Origin: Yponomeuta sedellus
Lineage: Eukaryota > Arthropoda > Insecta > Lepidoptera > Yponomeutidae
Direction: 5' to 3'
Length of the DNA: 64,000 nucleotides
NCBI GenBank assembly: GCA_934045075.1
Contig: OW203726.1
Coordinates: 12,622,037 to 12,686,036 of the forward strand
This document shows, one piece after another, positions 47,631 through 59,951 of this stretch (positions are counted from its first letter, which is position 1; every line of letters starts with the position of its first letter). A program made the translations under genes and the position numbers. The notes below the pieces were generated by a model. The model was not told where the DNA came from and ran no database searches. It was given only the letters and a program-made list of their open reading frames with translations.

Positions 47631-48865
47631 ATTCTATTCACAACTATAGAACTCTAAAGATCAGGGGCGACTGATTGTGACCTACTACGAATGAGAGTAA
47701 AGAATTTTGGTTGCTCATTCTGTTCCGACAAAAGCAAATTAAAAACTAACCGGCTAAATATGAATTGGCCCTTGTATCAGAAAGGACCAAAAACTACATA
47801 TAAAATAGTCGTAGCTACGAAATATAGTTGAAAATATTTCCAATAAGTACTCGTAAATTATTATAAAATGAGCAATCACTTTCAGTACATAAAGTTTTAT
47901 CTATATATCTATCTATGAAGTTCGATTTTTTATGCAAATGGTTAAATATAGAATTTTCAGTAACAATTAAACTGTAACTTACACATAAACTGCTAACACA
48001 TGCTTGTTTAATCGGGTAAAAAATGCAAATGAAAATAACGGAAGTCAATACGTCATTGACGGAAGTAAACATTTTTTGAAAGACGTAAAGCCGAACCAAA
48101 CATCAGGTTTCGGCTTGTCGGTACTTGAATCAGCAACACGTACCTAATCATATAGGGATCGCATCATACTAATAGTATATATTAATGCTTTCTTTTAATT
48201 AAATTTAACGACATTAGGATTACAGGCAAATTCCTCTATTACAATGTCTTATGTAAAGTCACGGATGTAGCTTAGAGGGTTATATGTTTGAAGACGTATG
48301 TTATTATTGAGAGGAAAAAACTGACTGTCTTGCACTGGCAACAAGACCCGTAAGCTCGACTGTGCGCGGGGCTCAGTCAGAAAAACGGCGACGAAGAAAC
48401 ATGTACGATAGTTAGTTAGTTGGTCTACATCTAAAGTAGTTAGTTAGCCTACGTTGGTCATTCTTAGTCCAGTACATTCTCCAGGTACATTGCCGTACCG
48501 TGTATGGCAAATTTTCTGTGTGATTCGCTTTTCATGTATGCTACTGTTTTGTTTATGCTTTCTTCGTGCTGTGACTTGTAATTAGATTTCTATGGCTTCA
48601 CTTTGTATACGTGTGTGTGTTTGTGTGTGTCTTAAGTGCATAAATGATTTATCTATCTATCTATCTAGTTAGTATGCCCTTATGTTTCTGCACTTAGTTC
48701 GGCCATTGTACGTAAAAGTGTACGGTAGTAGGTACGTACAAGTAAATTCCTTTACTGTAGCCGTGAAAATTGCAGCAAGAATATGAGGTTGCCACGAGTT
48801 TAAATCAAAATTCCGAAATAGAGTACCACATACTCTATCACAGGGACAGAAACTAGGATGTCTAG

Positions 48866-48922
48866 GATCGCGGCAAGTGGCAGTCCCTGGTGTCTGCCTA
48901 CCCCTCTGGGATACAGGCGTGC
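48866..48922 (+). pseudogene. LINE C-terminal tail remnant
   Basis: The frame reads DRGKWQSLVSAYPSGIQAC, the best preserved of four copies in the window. The pattern fits the extreme C-terminus of an RTE-like LINE reverse transcriptase. No upstream reverse transcriptase domain remains. Confidence 0.55.
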
Positions 48923-49194
48923 AGCATCCTAGTTTACATGTATGTATGTATGTAAACTAGGATGTTGGTTTTAAACAGCGAAACGATTTATGTATGTGTA
49001 TAAAAATAGAAATATTGTCTACGAATCGGTAGTATGTCTACGTAGTCTTCACACAGCGGACAGACGAACACGATTACGACTCACTCGGTGTCATTAACCT
49101 AGCGCCGGCGTCGATTGCGTATTTACACATAATATTGTATGGAGCTCTATTCTCACACTATTGTCACGCTAAAGTAAAACTAATTATTTTACGT

Positions 49195-49410
49195 GGAGTC
49201 AAATTGACTGCCTCGTAGGTATAACGGCATTACGTCTGATTACCATGCCGGAGGTCGTGGATTCCCACTGGGGGTCGCCGTACATTTGTACAAATGGCAT
49301 CGGTTTGGGTGGATTTCCATGTGTGTCCTTGCCTAGTTACCAAAGCGGGGTATCTTAGTTTGGGACCAGGAAGAGTGATTGTGTTGTGTGAAAGTTATTT
49401 ATTATTTATT
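49195..49410 (+). mobile_element. SINE, second copy of the 12690 family
   Basis: It shares ACGTCTGATTACCATGCCGG, TACATTTGTACAAAT and TCCTTGCCTAGTTACC in the same order as 12740-12860. Confidence 0.6.
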
Positions 49411-49435
49411 AATAATTATTAGGTATGTGTTAGGC

Positions 49436-49595
49436 GGCTTAATAACTTCTGTAAGGCGACAGTATGGCAAGCCACTGTCTTACAATCCTCCACCAACCCG
49501 GACTTGGCCCCCGTGGTGGAGTATGGCCTATACCTTCCTCAGGGATGAGACCCGTGCCCCTCGGTAAGGACATAATGGGTTGATGATGATGATGA
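49436..49595 (+). mobile_element. 5S-type SINE tail with (GAT)n end
   Basis: It contains CCACCAACCCGGACTTGGCC and ends GGGTTGATGATGATGATGAT. The simple GAT tail is typical of the 3' end of LINE-mobilised SINEs. Confidence 0.7.
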
Positions 49596-50261
49596 TTAGG
49601 TATGTCTGCCAACTATCTCTACCGATTCATTTAGAAAAATACTAACATTGTTATTATTTTCCAAGTAAGTAGGTCGTTCTCGTTCGTTCTCAATGAGGTA
49701 CCTACTGTATTCAATCAGCTATGGTGCTTGGATCTGTATTTCTTAATACGAAGTTAAGAAGTTATTAGGGTCTATTCACAGTCAATGGTCTTAAAGGTGC
49801 AAAACTGCTCTCGGGCACGCGTGATGGTTTAGCTGCGTGCGGGCGATTAGGATAAGCTACTGACTCAAAATATAAAATGACATCGCCGTAAAAGAAACAA
49901 GTTTTTACCGGACAGCGAAAAGAAAGGAGTGTTATGGTTTGTGCCTATGTATACAATTCAGGGTTACTCCTGAAACACCCCAAGTATTTGTGTTTTACAA
50001 CGACTTTTCGTTTTGTAACATTAAAGATATTGAAATGTGAAAAAAAAATTAATTCGTTCTTTACGCGTTCCACCGTTTTTTACTCAAATGCCAATGTCAA
50101 TGCGGAGCCTTCGGTAAAAAATATATTTTTACGATATCACACATATAGTTTTATTACGCCTTCATTATTTATAGAACACCGCCGGTACAAAGCAAAAAAC
50201 TATTAAACATAATCTTATGACAAAGTAGAAAAATTAACAAAAAAAAACTGTAGAGGTCGTT

Positions 50262-50329
50262 GAATAAAAGTTTATTAACGACGAACTCTAGCATGTCGGC
50301 TAGAGTTCGTCGTTAATAACCTTTTATTC
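50262..50329. repeat. 31-bp hairpin (one mismatch), 6-nt loop
   Basis: Arms 50262-50292 and 50299-50329 pair around ATGTCG with a single mismatch. The stem core is TTATTAACGACGAACTCTAG. If transcribed, it would form a stem-loop of precursor-microRNA length. Confidence 0.92.
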
Positions 50330-52451
50330 TTAAAACTTTTTTTTAAAATCCGTACGATAATATGGTCATGATGGCACAGGGATTGGTATTCTTTTGGTTT
50401 TTCATAAAAAAATAACGAATTAGATTACAAGATTGTATGATTAATAATAGGCGGTTTAAAATTGTCTTTATAAAGAGTGAATTTAACGTGACTGAACGAA
50501 GCTGTTTCGTCAATTCACTGAATATATCAAAACAGAATTTGGTAATTTCGGTAATGCTTGTGTAAGAAGAGTTATAAAGCTGACCTATGCTTTCGATATC
50601 GTTTTGTGTAGTAAGTGAATACAATTTCTTTAGGGGCCTTACCATGCAAGCATTTACAAGCAAAATATCGTTCCGTGCGTAATAAATATTAAAACACTTA
50701 CATTGTACCTACTTTACAATGACGTATGTACGTGCGTACGTGAACGAATTTAATTAACTAGTCTAATACATGTTTCGTGTTTGGTCCACGGATGAAATGA
50801 CGATGAGATGTTCATGTTAATAATTTGAAGCCCCCGCCATTGTTTGACTTTCATTAATGCACATATGAGATCACTCTGAGGTTGCGCGTGCCAGCCGGGC
50901 TTGTTTGTAGATCTGCTAACATACACGCGCCTGCGCACACATAACACACCCCTTTTGTCTGTTTCACAATTGCTATAAATGAAATAAAAAAAAATACTTT
51001 ATTCATATATTTGCTTCTTATTTGAATGATTAAATAGGTTACAGAGATTATTGAATTTGAAGAGATTTATCTCCTTTGCGAAACCTCTTAGAAATACGAC
51101 GACTTTTCAATATATGTAACCAATGTTTTAATTACAATAGCGTGTTTTTGCAAGAAGAAGAAAACAAAAGACGGCTTGTAGAAAAAGAATAAGTTTCAAG
51201 TAGCAAGAAAGTTGCATACTTTTTGGCAGGGACAAACAGAATTATTGCGCTTAAAATTGTCAATCGAAGGTGGATATGCGTGGTTATTAAGTACACTCTC
51301 TCTGTGGGAATACATGTGACCTACAGTGGCCCTACATAAAAAATATATTATTGAATGGTAATTATATTTTCCGTTTGCAATCTCGGTAACTCCTAGAAAT
51401 AAATCTAGCTGTACGCATAAATACTATTCCATTACTGAGTTACGTGTACAAAGCTCGTTCCGAGATCATTATCAGCCTGCTGGATTGAATCAAATGATGG
51501 ATCGGCAGCACGTAACTTTTGAGCAGAGATAGTGGAAGTTATCAATGAGTTACAATGGCCTGATATTCGTGCTATTGACAATGGGATCGAAAAGATGCGA
51601 CGCCTCCGCGGCTCGCGTCGCTAAGGCTATGAAAGTACGTAGGTTCAGGCTCAGAATAAGTTCGCGGCAGCTACAGTGCATTTACTACCTCGACATGCAA
51701 TCAATAATTTCAACAAGGGATCCAAATGGTATTTGTGTTGCCCAACGGATAAATTGGTTGGGTTTGCAATGAACACGTAAGGTTATTATTTTATTACTTG
51801 TCAATTTGACGAAAATAAAGTCCAGAGAATTCTCAAAATATAAGTCACAACGTCACGACGATGAGGCCGTCATTATCACTATCGTCAAAGAAGCTACAGT
51901 TTTTATTAATTGCAGCTATTAATTGCGCAAGTACACTTATAGCGTAATATAGACAATGTATGGAAAAATCTAGATCTAACTATTAATTTCACATGCAAAT
52001 GTTTGTTTAATTCCTATATTAGGGAGTGAGCTTTAAATAAGCTATCGAGGGAAAATGCGCCTTTAAAAGTGTTAAAAAAAAATACAAAGGGGTACAAAAA
52101 CGGTAGCTTAATTAACGTTACAAGATAAACTAGGTCTCCAATGCTTACAAATTAGCTTAATCTATAGGCAATAGGCCAATATAATATTTACATAATCCAA
52201 AGGCCAAGAAATCTATCGGCAAATCTTCTACAAACGCATTAAGACGCAAATTCATATTTGCACCAGCCACACTTAACCCTTAGTCTCTCTCCACCGCCGC
52301 CAATTGTACTGAATCATTGTAAGTATTCTATGTTGTTTTTTTCCTGATGTACAATAAATAATATTCTTATCTGTAGGTGCACGCAGCTTAGAGACTGTAC
52401 ACTTCTCTACGGCGGTTGCCGGCTGCGTGAGAGTTCTAGGCAGGGGTGCGG

Positions 52452-52458
52452 TATAAAA
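52452..52458 (+). promoter_or_regulatory. TATA box of gene D
   Basis: GTATAAAAGCC lies 86 bases before the ATG, in a GC-richer context, with a likely start near 52482 (CTATCACACTGACACAG). Confidence 0.75.
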
Positions 52459-52537
52459 GCCAGCGCGTTACTATCACACTGACACAGTTACCTCGAGCCC
52501 CCAAGCGATTCTCTGCCGCTTCTCCCAACACATCAAC

Positions 52538-55500
52538 ATGAAGCTTCTGGTGAGTTTCGGGCGGTGCATCCTCCTAATCTAAATCATCGCTATTACTGTT
52601 ATCAATCTGGAGCACATCCTGTTAGAGATTAAAATATTATTTACAATTGTGTTGATGGTCCAAAGAGGCTAAACAAATTGAAAAAAAAAGTATTCAGATT
52701 ATTATTGCATAGAAAAAGTTTTTAGTATTTCGTGTTATTGGTTCTCATTAAAAGCAGCATTTTTTTAATGAGTCTATCAATCTATAGTTGAATTGCCTAA
52801 TTAGGAAGGGCCAAGCATCTGCTTGGGATGCCAAAGCATCGAGAGTCGAAGGATTGTCGGTGAGCGTGTTGCAATACACCGGCAAATGGGTCAGTGGGCG
52901 TGTGCGGTTCAACTCTGACATATGCTTGCATTTCTCGTTACTTATTAAGTATGCACTTACCTCAAGTTGGCGTTGTTCTTTGGAGTACACAGTATAGAGA
53001 GGTACATGACTGGTAGTAGCTGAATTTTGTATGCAAACAGAGGATTCATACTGAAAACTTTCGTTTTCAGTTTGGATACTTCGAAATTGACGAGGTTTCA
53101 TTTAAATTATTGAATATGGGATGATACTATTTAATATTCATAATCGACCTTCGGATTTTTAATAATACGTAAAGATGTGCAAAAGGACGCGACAACTTTT
53201 TTTATTTTGAGGTCATCTTCTAGCATTATTATTATGACCAAACATTGCCAAAGAGATAATATATAGCTCATAATGCTTGTTTATTACACTCAGTATTGAA
53301 AAAAACACATACAAACAAGGCATTTCATCAAACATACAACCTAGATGTTTCGAGTCCAACGTCTCCGTTACACAAACGGTCTCATTAGCGGGCAAGCTTT
53401 GTTACATAACGTACCTTTCTGGGTCGCTTGGGCGAAGGTGTTAGCTTAGGTTACGTCTCCAGAACTGGTTCCCATAAAAGTGTGCTTGTTTAGTGGTAAA
53501 GTCACGTCTATCACTTCATTTACTGGCCTTCAATGAGGTCGGAAAAACTTTAACTCACATAAAATGGTTGACAAACTACCAAACGTAAAAAAATATCTCT
53601 CCTAGACAACAAGTGAAATGCCTAAGGCATGTAATAAGTTTATCGATGTAACAACACACGAGAAAAGTCCATGTAATAAATATATTACCCGCCACTCGGT
53701 AATCGATGAAGCAAACAAACGTCTATTATAACAACAATGCAATACAGGGTTACACAATTATAATAACCGGTGAAGATGTGGAGATACCTTTCTGTATCGA
53801 CCACTTAAATTCATGCATGTGATATTCAAAATATCCGTGTAACGCAATAACTCTATCACGCAGCGTGCAATCGGCTGAAACGCTCGTTCCTCGATACTTT
53901 GACAGCTTATTACATCTATGTGTGAGCGAATAAATTCGGCTTTGCATCAGTGATGGCCCCTATTTGCAATACAGTGTGTATGCCATAACTTTCAACTCTG
54001 TCTAAAACTGTAAGTTTCAAAACTGTAGGTTTCTTTCAAATAACCGAAAATAAGGACAAGGAATTAGGTAACGAGACTGACATCTCGTTGAAGAAGAGCC
54101 AAAGTTCCGGGCAAGTGTGTACACGCAAGCCACTTTCGTGGTGACACACGCAAGTCACTTTCGCCAAAACGGCGTGTCGAATGCGCTCCACCGCAGCCAA
54201 CACCGCTGGTTTCACAAGTGCAGCGGATAACGCTATTGTTTCCTTCCCTCTTTATCTTGCGTCAACCCGAATATGATTAGATTCTTTTGTATGACCTCAT
54301 CTGTTACACCACAGTCCCAACGATAGATTTATAAAGACTCATTACATGGGTTCTTTCCTCGTTTCCAGGTAGCGTTTTCAGCCCTCATAGCCTTATCGGT
54401 TGCCCAGAGGAGAGCGTCCCAAAAGCCGGAGCCCCAACAGATAAATGACCAACAGGCAGCCGAGCAAAACTACAACAACTACCAGCAACAAGAGTACCAA
54501 CAACAGCAAGATTATAGACAGCCCCAAGAATTCAGACAAGTCAAGCAGATTGATGACTTTAGGCCTAAAGTGCACCTCGAGACCACCACTTTTATCCCTA
54601 TCATCCGTTTCGACAAGGAACAGGGTACTGATGGAAGCTACAAGACTTCGTAAGTTACTTTTCTTCTTACACTAATGACGTCATGCATAACTGATGATCA
54701 TGGAAGTCGCAACAGTTAGATGCAATTAAAGACCTTGGCAATTTCATTGGTAAATTTCAACCAGCCGCTCATTTCTAATAGACGATGTGGCACCGATGTT
54801 TTATCGGTCAGGGTCACCCGACTTCTTATATTAACGCATGCTAGTAACATTACAAGTGGTTGCATAAGCGCCGATCCGCAAACGATGCATGTTCTGAGTC
54901 ACCATGACAGCTAACTGCTAATAACTCTCGCAGGCAAACGGTGTTATACCGCTTTTCTTTATATGTGTATGTGAGCGGATTCAATGCTCGACTGAGCTAG
55001 AGGATTCAATAAAGATGTAATTTAATGTAATATTAGGATTACATTAAATTACAGGTTTAGTTAATTTTTTTTTATAATCAAATTTTGGAAATTAAGTTAT
55101 AAAATAGGTGTAAGTACTCGTAGTTTTTTCGAGAAGCATAGATAATGGAAGAAGCGAGCCGTGCCTTTGGACTCAAACATCGTGATTTTCCAGTACTGCT
55201 AGCCAGTACTGTAGTTTTCCACTTCTGTCGTCATAGCATCACAAAAATAGTTACTTGCGCCATCGTACTACCCTTGCAGGTTTTCGCATATTTTGTCACT
55301 GGTCTAACGAAGTGTGTTAACCTTCCAAAATCTACATACAAGGATGCTCAACCGGATTTCACCCAATTTTACATATTAAAGTCATTTAACAATTGACATT
55401 TTGTCCTCGTCTTCTTCTCATAAATAAGCTTATTCATGATAACGTAATTAAACCACACCTATATTTTTTCACTAAGTCTTCTTACGTTCCAGGTACGAGA

Positions 55501-55847
55501 CCGGCAACCATATCCAAGCGCAAGAATCCGGCTACTTGAAGAACGTCGAGGGCACTGATCACGATGCATTGGTCCAGCAGGGTTCCTACAGCTACACCGC
55601 GCCTGATGGTCAGGTCATCAATGTGGAGTATACCGCCGACGAGTTCGGATTTAGGGTCAAGGGTGACCACATCCCCACTCCGCCGCCCGTATCCCCTGAA
55701 ATCCAGAAGGGTTTGGACCTCATCTACGCCGGCATCAAGGCTAACCAGGAGCGTAACGCGATTGAACTCAAAAACAACCCTGAAGCGGCCAAGTACCAGC
55801 AAGAGAAAGCGAATCTTGACTACAATGGGCAGTACTACCAACAATAA
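52538..55847 (+). CDS. RR-1 cuticular protein with Gln/Tyr-rich N-terminus (gene D), 3 exons
   Basis: Predicted 215-residue secreted cuticle protein. Exons are 52538-52549 (MKLL, then GTGAGT), 54369-54649 and 55493-55847, with acceptors CCAG and donor CTTC|GTAAGT; phases 0 and 2 agree and the stop is TAA. The signal peptide is MKLLVAFSALIALSVAQ. Residues 24-60 are dominated by Gln, Asn and Tyr (for example NYNNYQQQEYQQQQDYRQ), a composition that suits cross-linking in cuticle, though that is inference. The RR-1 domain runs about 93-164: [24 protein letters not shown], then YTADEFGFRVKGDHIPTPPP. A charged helix-prone end (IKANQERNAIELKNNPEAAK) and a final YNGQYYQQ follow. DEFGFRVKG replaces the usual DENGFQPxG. 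Exon 1 is short but immediately downstream of a good promoter, so the model is strong. Confidence 0.9.
52550..54368 (+). other. intron 1 of gene D
   Basis: An ordinary AT-rich intron of 1.8 kb with standard GTGAGT and CCAG ends. I see no repeats of note and no coding content. Confidence 0.6.
54650..55492 (+). other. intron 2 of gene D
   Basis: An 843-base intron interrupting the R&R region after GSYKT. It contains a small inverted repeat (TAATGTAATATTAGGATTAC region near 55020-55052). No gene is seen in it. Confidence 0.55.
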
Positions 55848-56389
55848 ATAATTCCCGAGCGCTTAGCATAAGAACAATGGCCCGTGGAAACATAGACTCT
55901 GTATTTAGTGAAGTTTTGCAACCCTGAACTTAATTTAATCTAGCGAAACCTCACTGAATATGAGATCCAGTAGTAAGAGCAAATCAAGGTTAGGAAAGTT
56001 TCCTGTAAAATAAGTTTCATCAGTGTCATAATACTCAGAAAAGTTCAGTGCGGCAACGCAACCGCAGACCGTAGAGATAGGCTCTATTCTATTGTATGCA
56101 AATCAGTTGCATTCTGTGTTTGTAGATATAAAAAGTACAATGTCCTCATTATGCCAGCTACACTTCTTTGTAACTATTTCAATTCAAATGATATCAAATC
56201 TTCAGTGAAATCTGCAAGACATTTTACAGAGAATCAAAATAAATATTGTCAACACTTCCTGTGATGTAGAATGAAGTGGGTTCACGATGCACGTTATTTG
56301 TGTGGTTGTGAGTTAGTCTTATTGTCGAGGTTGTATTTTTAGTACAACTGTTTTTTTTTTTACTTTTGTAAATATTTTATTTTTATGTG

Positions 56390-56395
56390 AATAAA
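56390..56395 (+). terminator. poly(A) signal of gene D
   Basis: AATAAA about 540 bases after the stop codon, following a T-rich run. An AATAAA overlapping the stop codon at 55843 is unlikely to be used. Confidence 0.5.
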
Positions 56396-56691
56396 GAGAT
56401 GTTATAAAGTTTTTATAATTCATTGATCAACTACAAAGAAACGATTACATTCTTCAAGAATTTCACATCAGAACCGCGCAATAATTCGTTATGTTTTTCA
56501 TTATTTGGTGGAATTTTCTATTTCAATGTAGGAAATTATTGTTGGAACTTATTTAATATAGCTTCAATTAACTTTTATCAATTCTATTGTTTAACACCAG
56601 TCGTCATTAACAACTTTTGTTCCGCCAATTTTGAATTATGTTAATCATAATTTTTTTTTTAATTGGGATCCATTTGATTTTATGTAAATTA

Positions 56692-56775
56692 TTTGTGGTG
56701 GAGTATGGCCTAACCTTCCTGTGATGCAGGAAGAGACCCGTGCCCCAGCAGTGGGGACATACAAGGGTTGATAAC
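56692..56775 (+). mobile_element. 5S-type SINE tail fragment
   Basis: It contains GTGGTGGAGTATGGCCTAAC through GGGGACATACAAGGGTTGAT. It is a tail only. Confidence 0.7.
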
Positions 56776-57765
56776 CAACGAACGAACGATTTGAAACATT
56801 CATGAACAATTACCAAAAGATAGAGAAAGTTACTTAACCAGGACATGAACCCTGTAAGGGTATTTATAGCAGATTGACTTGTGTGGTGTATACATTGGAA
56901 AAGCTTGCATTACAAGTATAAGAACTATAGCATTGTAACGAAAAAACTTACGTTAGAGGGTCTCCAAAGAAAAAACGTGATTTATGCTAAGTAACAACTT
57001 AATTTACAGAATAAAATTCTAGGTAGCGATAAACATAAATGAGACAGTAATGACATAATGCCATGCACGTAAATCGTGATTGCGGTATAGCCAATTACCA
57101 GTAGTTATGTGCTAAATATTCATCTAGATACTAAAAAGCAATGATATGCTAATGTACGCAAGTACTCACTTGATTTACGTATTTTTTACATATTATGTGA
57201 CAAGTGGCAAATCTTGTATAAAAAAAAACAATTCACTAAAACACTCAATAAATTGGTCTGTGGAATTAGTCTTACAAAGAAAAATATGAGACAAACCACC
57301 TCTAGGAATGTTTTATCGAAATCGTGCTTGTATAAATAAGGCCGTGTGAGCTTCGTTGAACCTTAAAATGATAATAGAAATACTAATCGTATATTAAAAG
57401 TAAATAAAAACTTTGGTTTGCGATATAGACTTAAAATTAATGAATAAATCGGGGGGCACGGTAGTACCCCCGCCAAGTCGAGCGCGATTAACATTTACTC
57501 AAACCCGGTAAGTCGAGTTATGGTGAAAATTAAGTTAACCCACTGGTCGTACTGTATTATTCGCGCTTTTTCTAGAGGTAAATCCCGTTACTTCATAGCT
57601 GTCCGGGATCGTTTTTTACCAAATTGTAAAACCCAATAAAAGGAACAAGTCAACAAAATAATTTATGTCATGTTAAGGTAGGCATTAAAAGCAAAACGCG
57701 AAATTCATTTCGGAATATACTCATTTATATGTAACTACAGTTATTTTTGAAGCGCTCTTGGCCTA

Positions 57766-57903
57766 TTTTAAAAACCTATTTTGAGGCTAAAAATTCCACC
57801 CATGCCGGGATTCTGGCTATCCGTGCCAGCGCTCTTCCAACTGACCTAATGGGCGACTCACCGGCATCAGTGAAATTTCGAACCTCTTTACAATATTCTC
57901 TGT
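57766..57903 (-). mobile_element. tRNA-derived SINE, internally deleted
   Basis: It has the family tail (AAAACCTATTTTGAGGC on the plus strand), a CTGGCTATCCGTGCCAG stem and CCTAATGGGCGACTCACCGG. The T arm has lost part of its loop. Confidence 0.65.
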
Positions 57904-57944
57904 ATTATGTACTTGGCCTAGTCAAACTGAGTAATTGTAATAAT

Positions 57945-58291
57945 TACTTGGTTAAGCAACAACAGGCGCGGTCAGTTGCAGGATGGGTGACCGTCCCGTG
58001 ACTACCGCTAGTGGTATTTTTTCCGAGCGCTACCGTGCTTTGGAAGGCACGCTAAGCCGTTGGTGCCGGCTGTCAAGTAATGGCAGTCGTTAAATCATGT
58101 CCGAGGCCTTACGAGCGGCTTGATAATTAACTTCTGACAGTAAGGCCCGCCACTGTTTTACAGTCCTCCCCTAATAGAATCGAATAAATAAAATAAACCC
58201 GGACTTGGCCCCCGTGGTGGAGTATGGCCTAACCTTCTTGCGATGCAGGAAGAGATCCCTGCCCCAGCAGTGGGGATATACGAGGGTTTAT
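57945..58291 (+). mobile_element. 5S-rRNA-derived SINE, near full length
   Basis: The head reads CTTGGTTAAGCAACAACAGG, then GGATGGGTGACCG, matching the A-box and C-box portions of the 5S rRNA internal promoter. The body has CCGTGCTTTGGAAGGCACGC and GGCAGTCGTTAAATCATGTC. The tail ends at GAGGGTTTA near 58290. About 25 foreign bases (CTAATAGAATCGAATAAATA region) interrupt it at 58172-58196. Confidence 0.8.
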
Positions 58292-59104
58292 ATCGAATAT
58301 AGTCATTTAGCTCGTAATGTTTCGGTCACTTTAAGCTTTGAATCTTCTGAAAGTAACATAATAATAATAACCGTTAACCGATTTTGCCACTAAGTAATTT
58401 GGTGTTTTATGTAAATATGGCTTAGTGGTAAATTCCCTTTTAAACGCTCGCTAACACAACAATGTAGTCCAGGATGTGAGGTGGAAGTCAGAACCAACAT
58501 AGCGGAGATAGCCCATTGAATAGAACAATGAACTCGGAAGTCAGAGACCCAGGTTCGATCCTCATCTAAAATAATCAAATGTCCCAGGCAAAGCAGTGTC
58601 CGAGTGGACCCTTCACCCCTCTAGTATAAATCAATGAGATGAATTGCTTCTATTCAAGACTTAAATTTTGTTTTATACGACTTACCGTAAGGCACATACC
58701 TTATTCCAGAAAGAAAGAGAGTATTTACCACCGCAGATTTGCCAGTTTAAGCGCCGAGGTATGTGAACACCTTAGGTTTCCTTACGTTTTATATTTTTGG
58801 ATATTTTAATTCATATTCGAAATGAGTTATAAAAAAAAAACAGTCTTGAGTTAAAATATGTACTTACATATGTATAATTACTAAAAATATGAGATAACCA
58901 CATTTTCTACGCTACAGATTGCAAGCTATCGATCTTGTCGGCAAGAAAACTGATAAGAAAAGTATGAAAGTTAATCTCCGTCTAATATTCGACTTAAGAG
59001 GCCACACCAGCCTTAGTCATCCCTGTCAGTGTGGTTACGAATGGTAAATCAGGTCGAACCACGAAAATTACAAAAACAAAATATTACTCATTACACTTAC
59101 TTAT

Positions 59105-59340
59105 TTACTTATTCGCTAACAGTGAAGAAAAACATCGTAAGGAAACACGTGTCTGAGGTGTTCACCTCAGCGCTTGAAATTGTCAATGAGTGAAATTGAG
59201 AGTGGGTACGTGTGGTGATTAAACCCATATTCTCTCTCTGAGAAAAAGCCTGTGCCATGCAGTGGAACTAGGCATCAAAAAAAAAAACTCATCTTTCTAT
59301 CTACAAACGGAGCCCACTGTTGGGCACAGGCCTCTTCTCT
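59105..59340 (+). mobile_element. tRNA-SINE body and adjacent repeat
   Basis: TTCGCTAACAGTGAAG, AACATCGTAAGGAAACACG and TCTCTCTCTGAGAAAAAGCC mark the SINE body to 59280. CCCACTGTTGGGCACAGGCC at 59312 belongs to a second repeat in the opposite sense, also seen at about 6990. Confidence 0.55.
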
Positions 59341-59851
59341 TTCAGGCCATACCATCCGGTCCCTTGCTAATCGCGTCCGTATTATAAAGTACTGTGGAGG
59401 CCTAAACTATTAGCCTACTAGCAGAGTGTGGACGATAGTAAAACGCTAGATATGTTGCTTGGTTGATATATTTTCTGCAAGTGTCACATATCACAACAAA
59501 CAATGGTAACCTGGCGTTATTTAAATCGGTGTCAGACATCTATCGGGATAGGACTGTAACCGGCTAATACATGTGCATATTTCACCTCCAATAGTCCAGT
59601 GTTTCCCAGTCACCGTCATAATTTCGTTGGCCCACCTGGCTGGCGGACTGCCCACGAACCGTTCTTAGCCACCACTCAGTGGATACTTTAGTCCAACGGC
59701 CGCGGCCGTTCCAAGACAAAGACGAAGACACACGAATGGCAAAGTTAAAATGGGTTCTGTTTAGTCGGAAAAAGCGTACAGATTAGTCGGAATTGTAGAT
59801 ATAACATATGTTTTCAGAAAAATTCCCAATAATAACATAATTATATTTTTG

Positions 59852-59951
59852 CACCAACCCGGACTTGACCCTTATGGTGGAGTAAGGTATAACCTTCCGA
59901 TGCAGGAAGAGACCCGTGCCCCAGCGATGGGAACATATAAAGGGTTGATAG
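59852..59951 (+). mobile_element. 5S-type SINE tail fragment
   Basis: It runs from CACCAACCCGGACTTGAC to GGGAACATATAAAGGGTTGA, with small deletions in the GATGCAGGAAGAG segment. Confidence 0.65.

Larger units (their letters stand above)
44912..52440. other. intergenic space between genes C and D
   Basis: No gene is supported. It contains a tRNA-like SINE head in minus orientation (45415-45490, with GTGGTTAGAAC and GGTTCGATTTCC) and a minus-strand SINE body (46005-46150). It also contains two 5S-type SINE tails, a Gly-type SINE (49195-49410), a LINE tail (48868-48920), a 31-bp hairpin (50262-50329) and a GCGCATGCGC block (46228-46248). Short open frames at 49934-50206 and 51545-51772 match nothing I know. 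Confidence 0.5.

Noticed and set aside
54445..54675. Asn/Thr-rich frame overlapping gene D exon 2
   Set aside because: An alternative frame of the Gln/Tyr-rich segment; the spliced frame gives a signal peptide and the RR-1 domain.
57945..58010. 5S rRNA gene
   Set aside because: Only the internal promoter portion resembles 5S rRNA. The 5' and 3' stem halves are diverged or missing and a SINE body follows.
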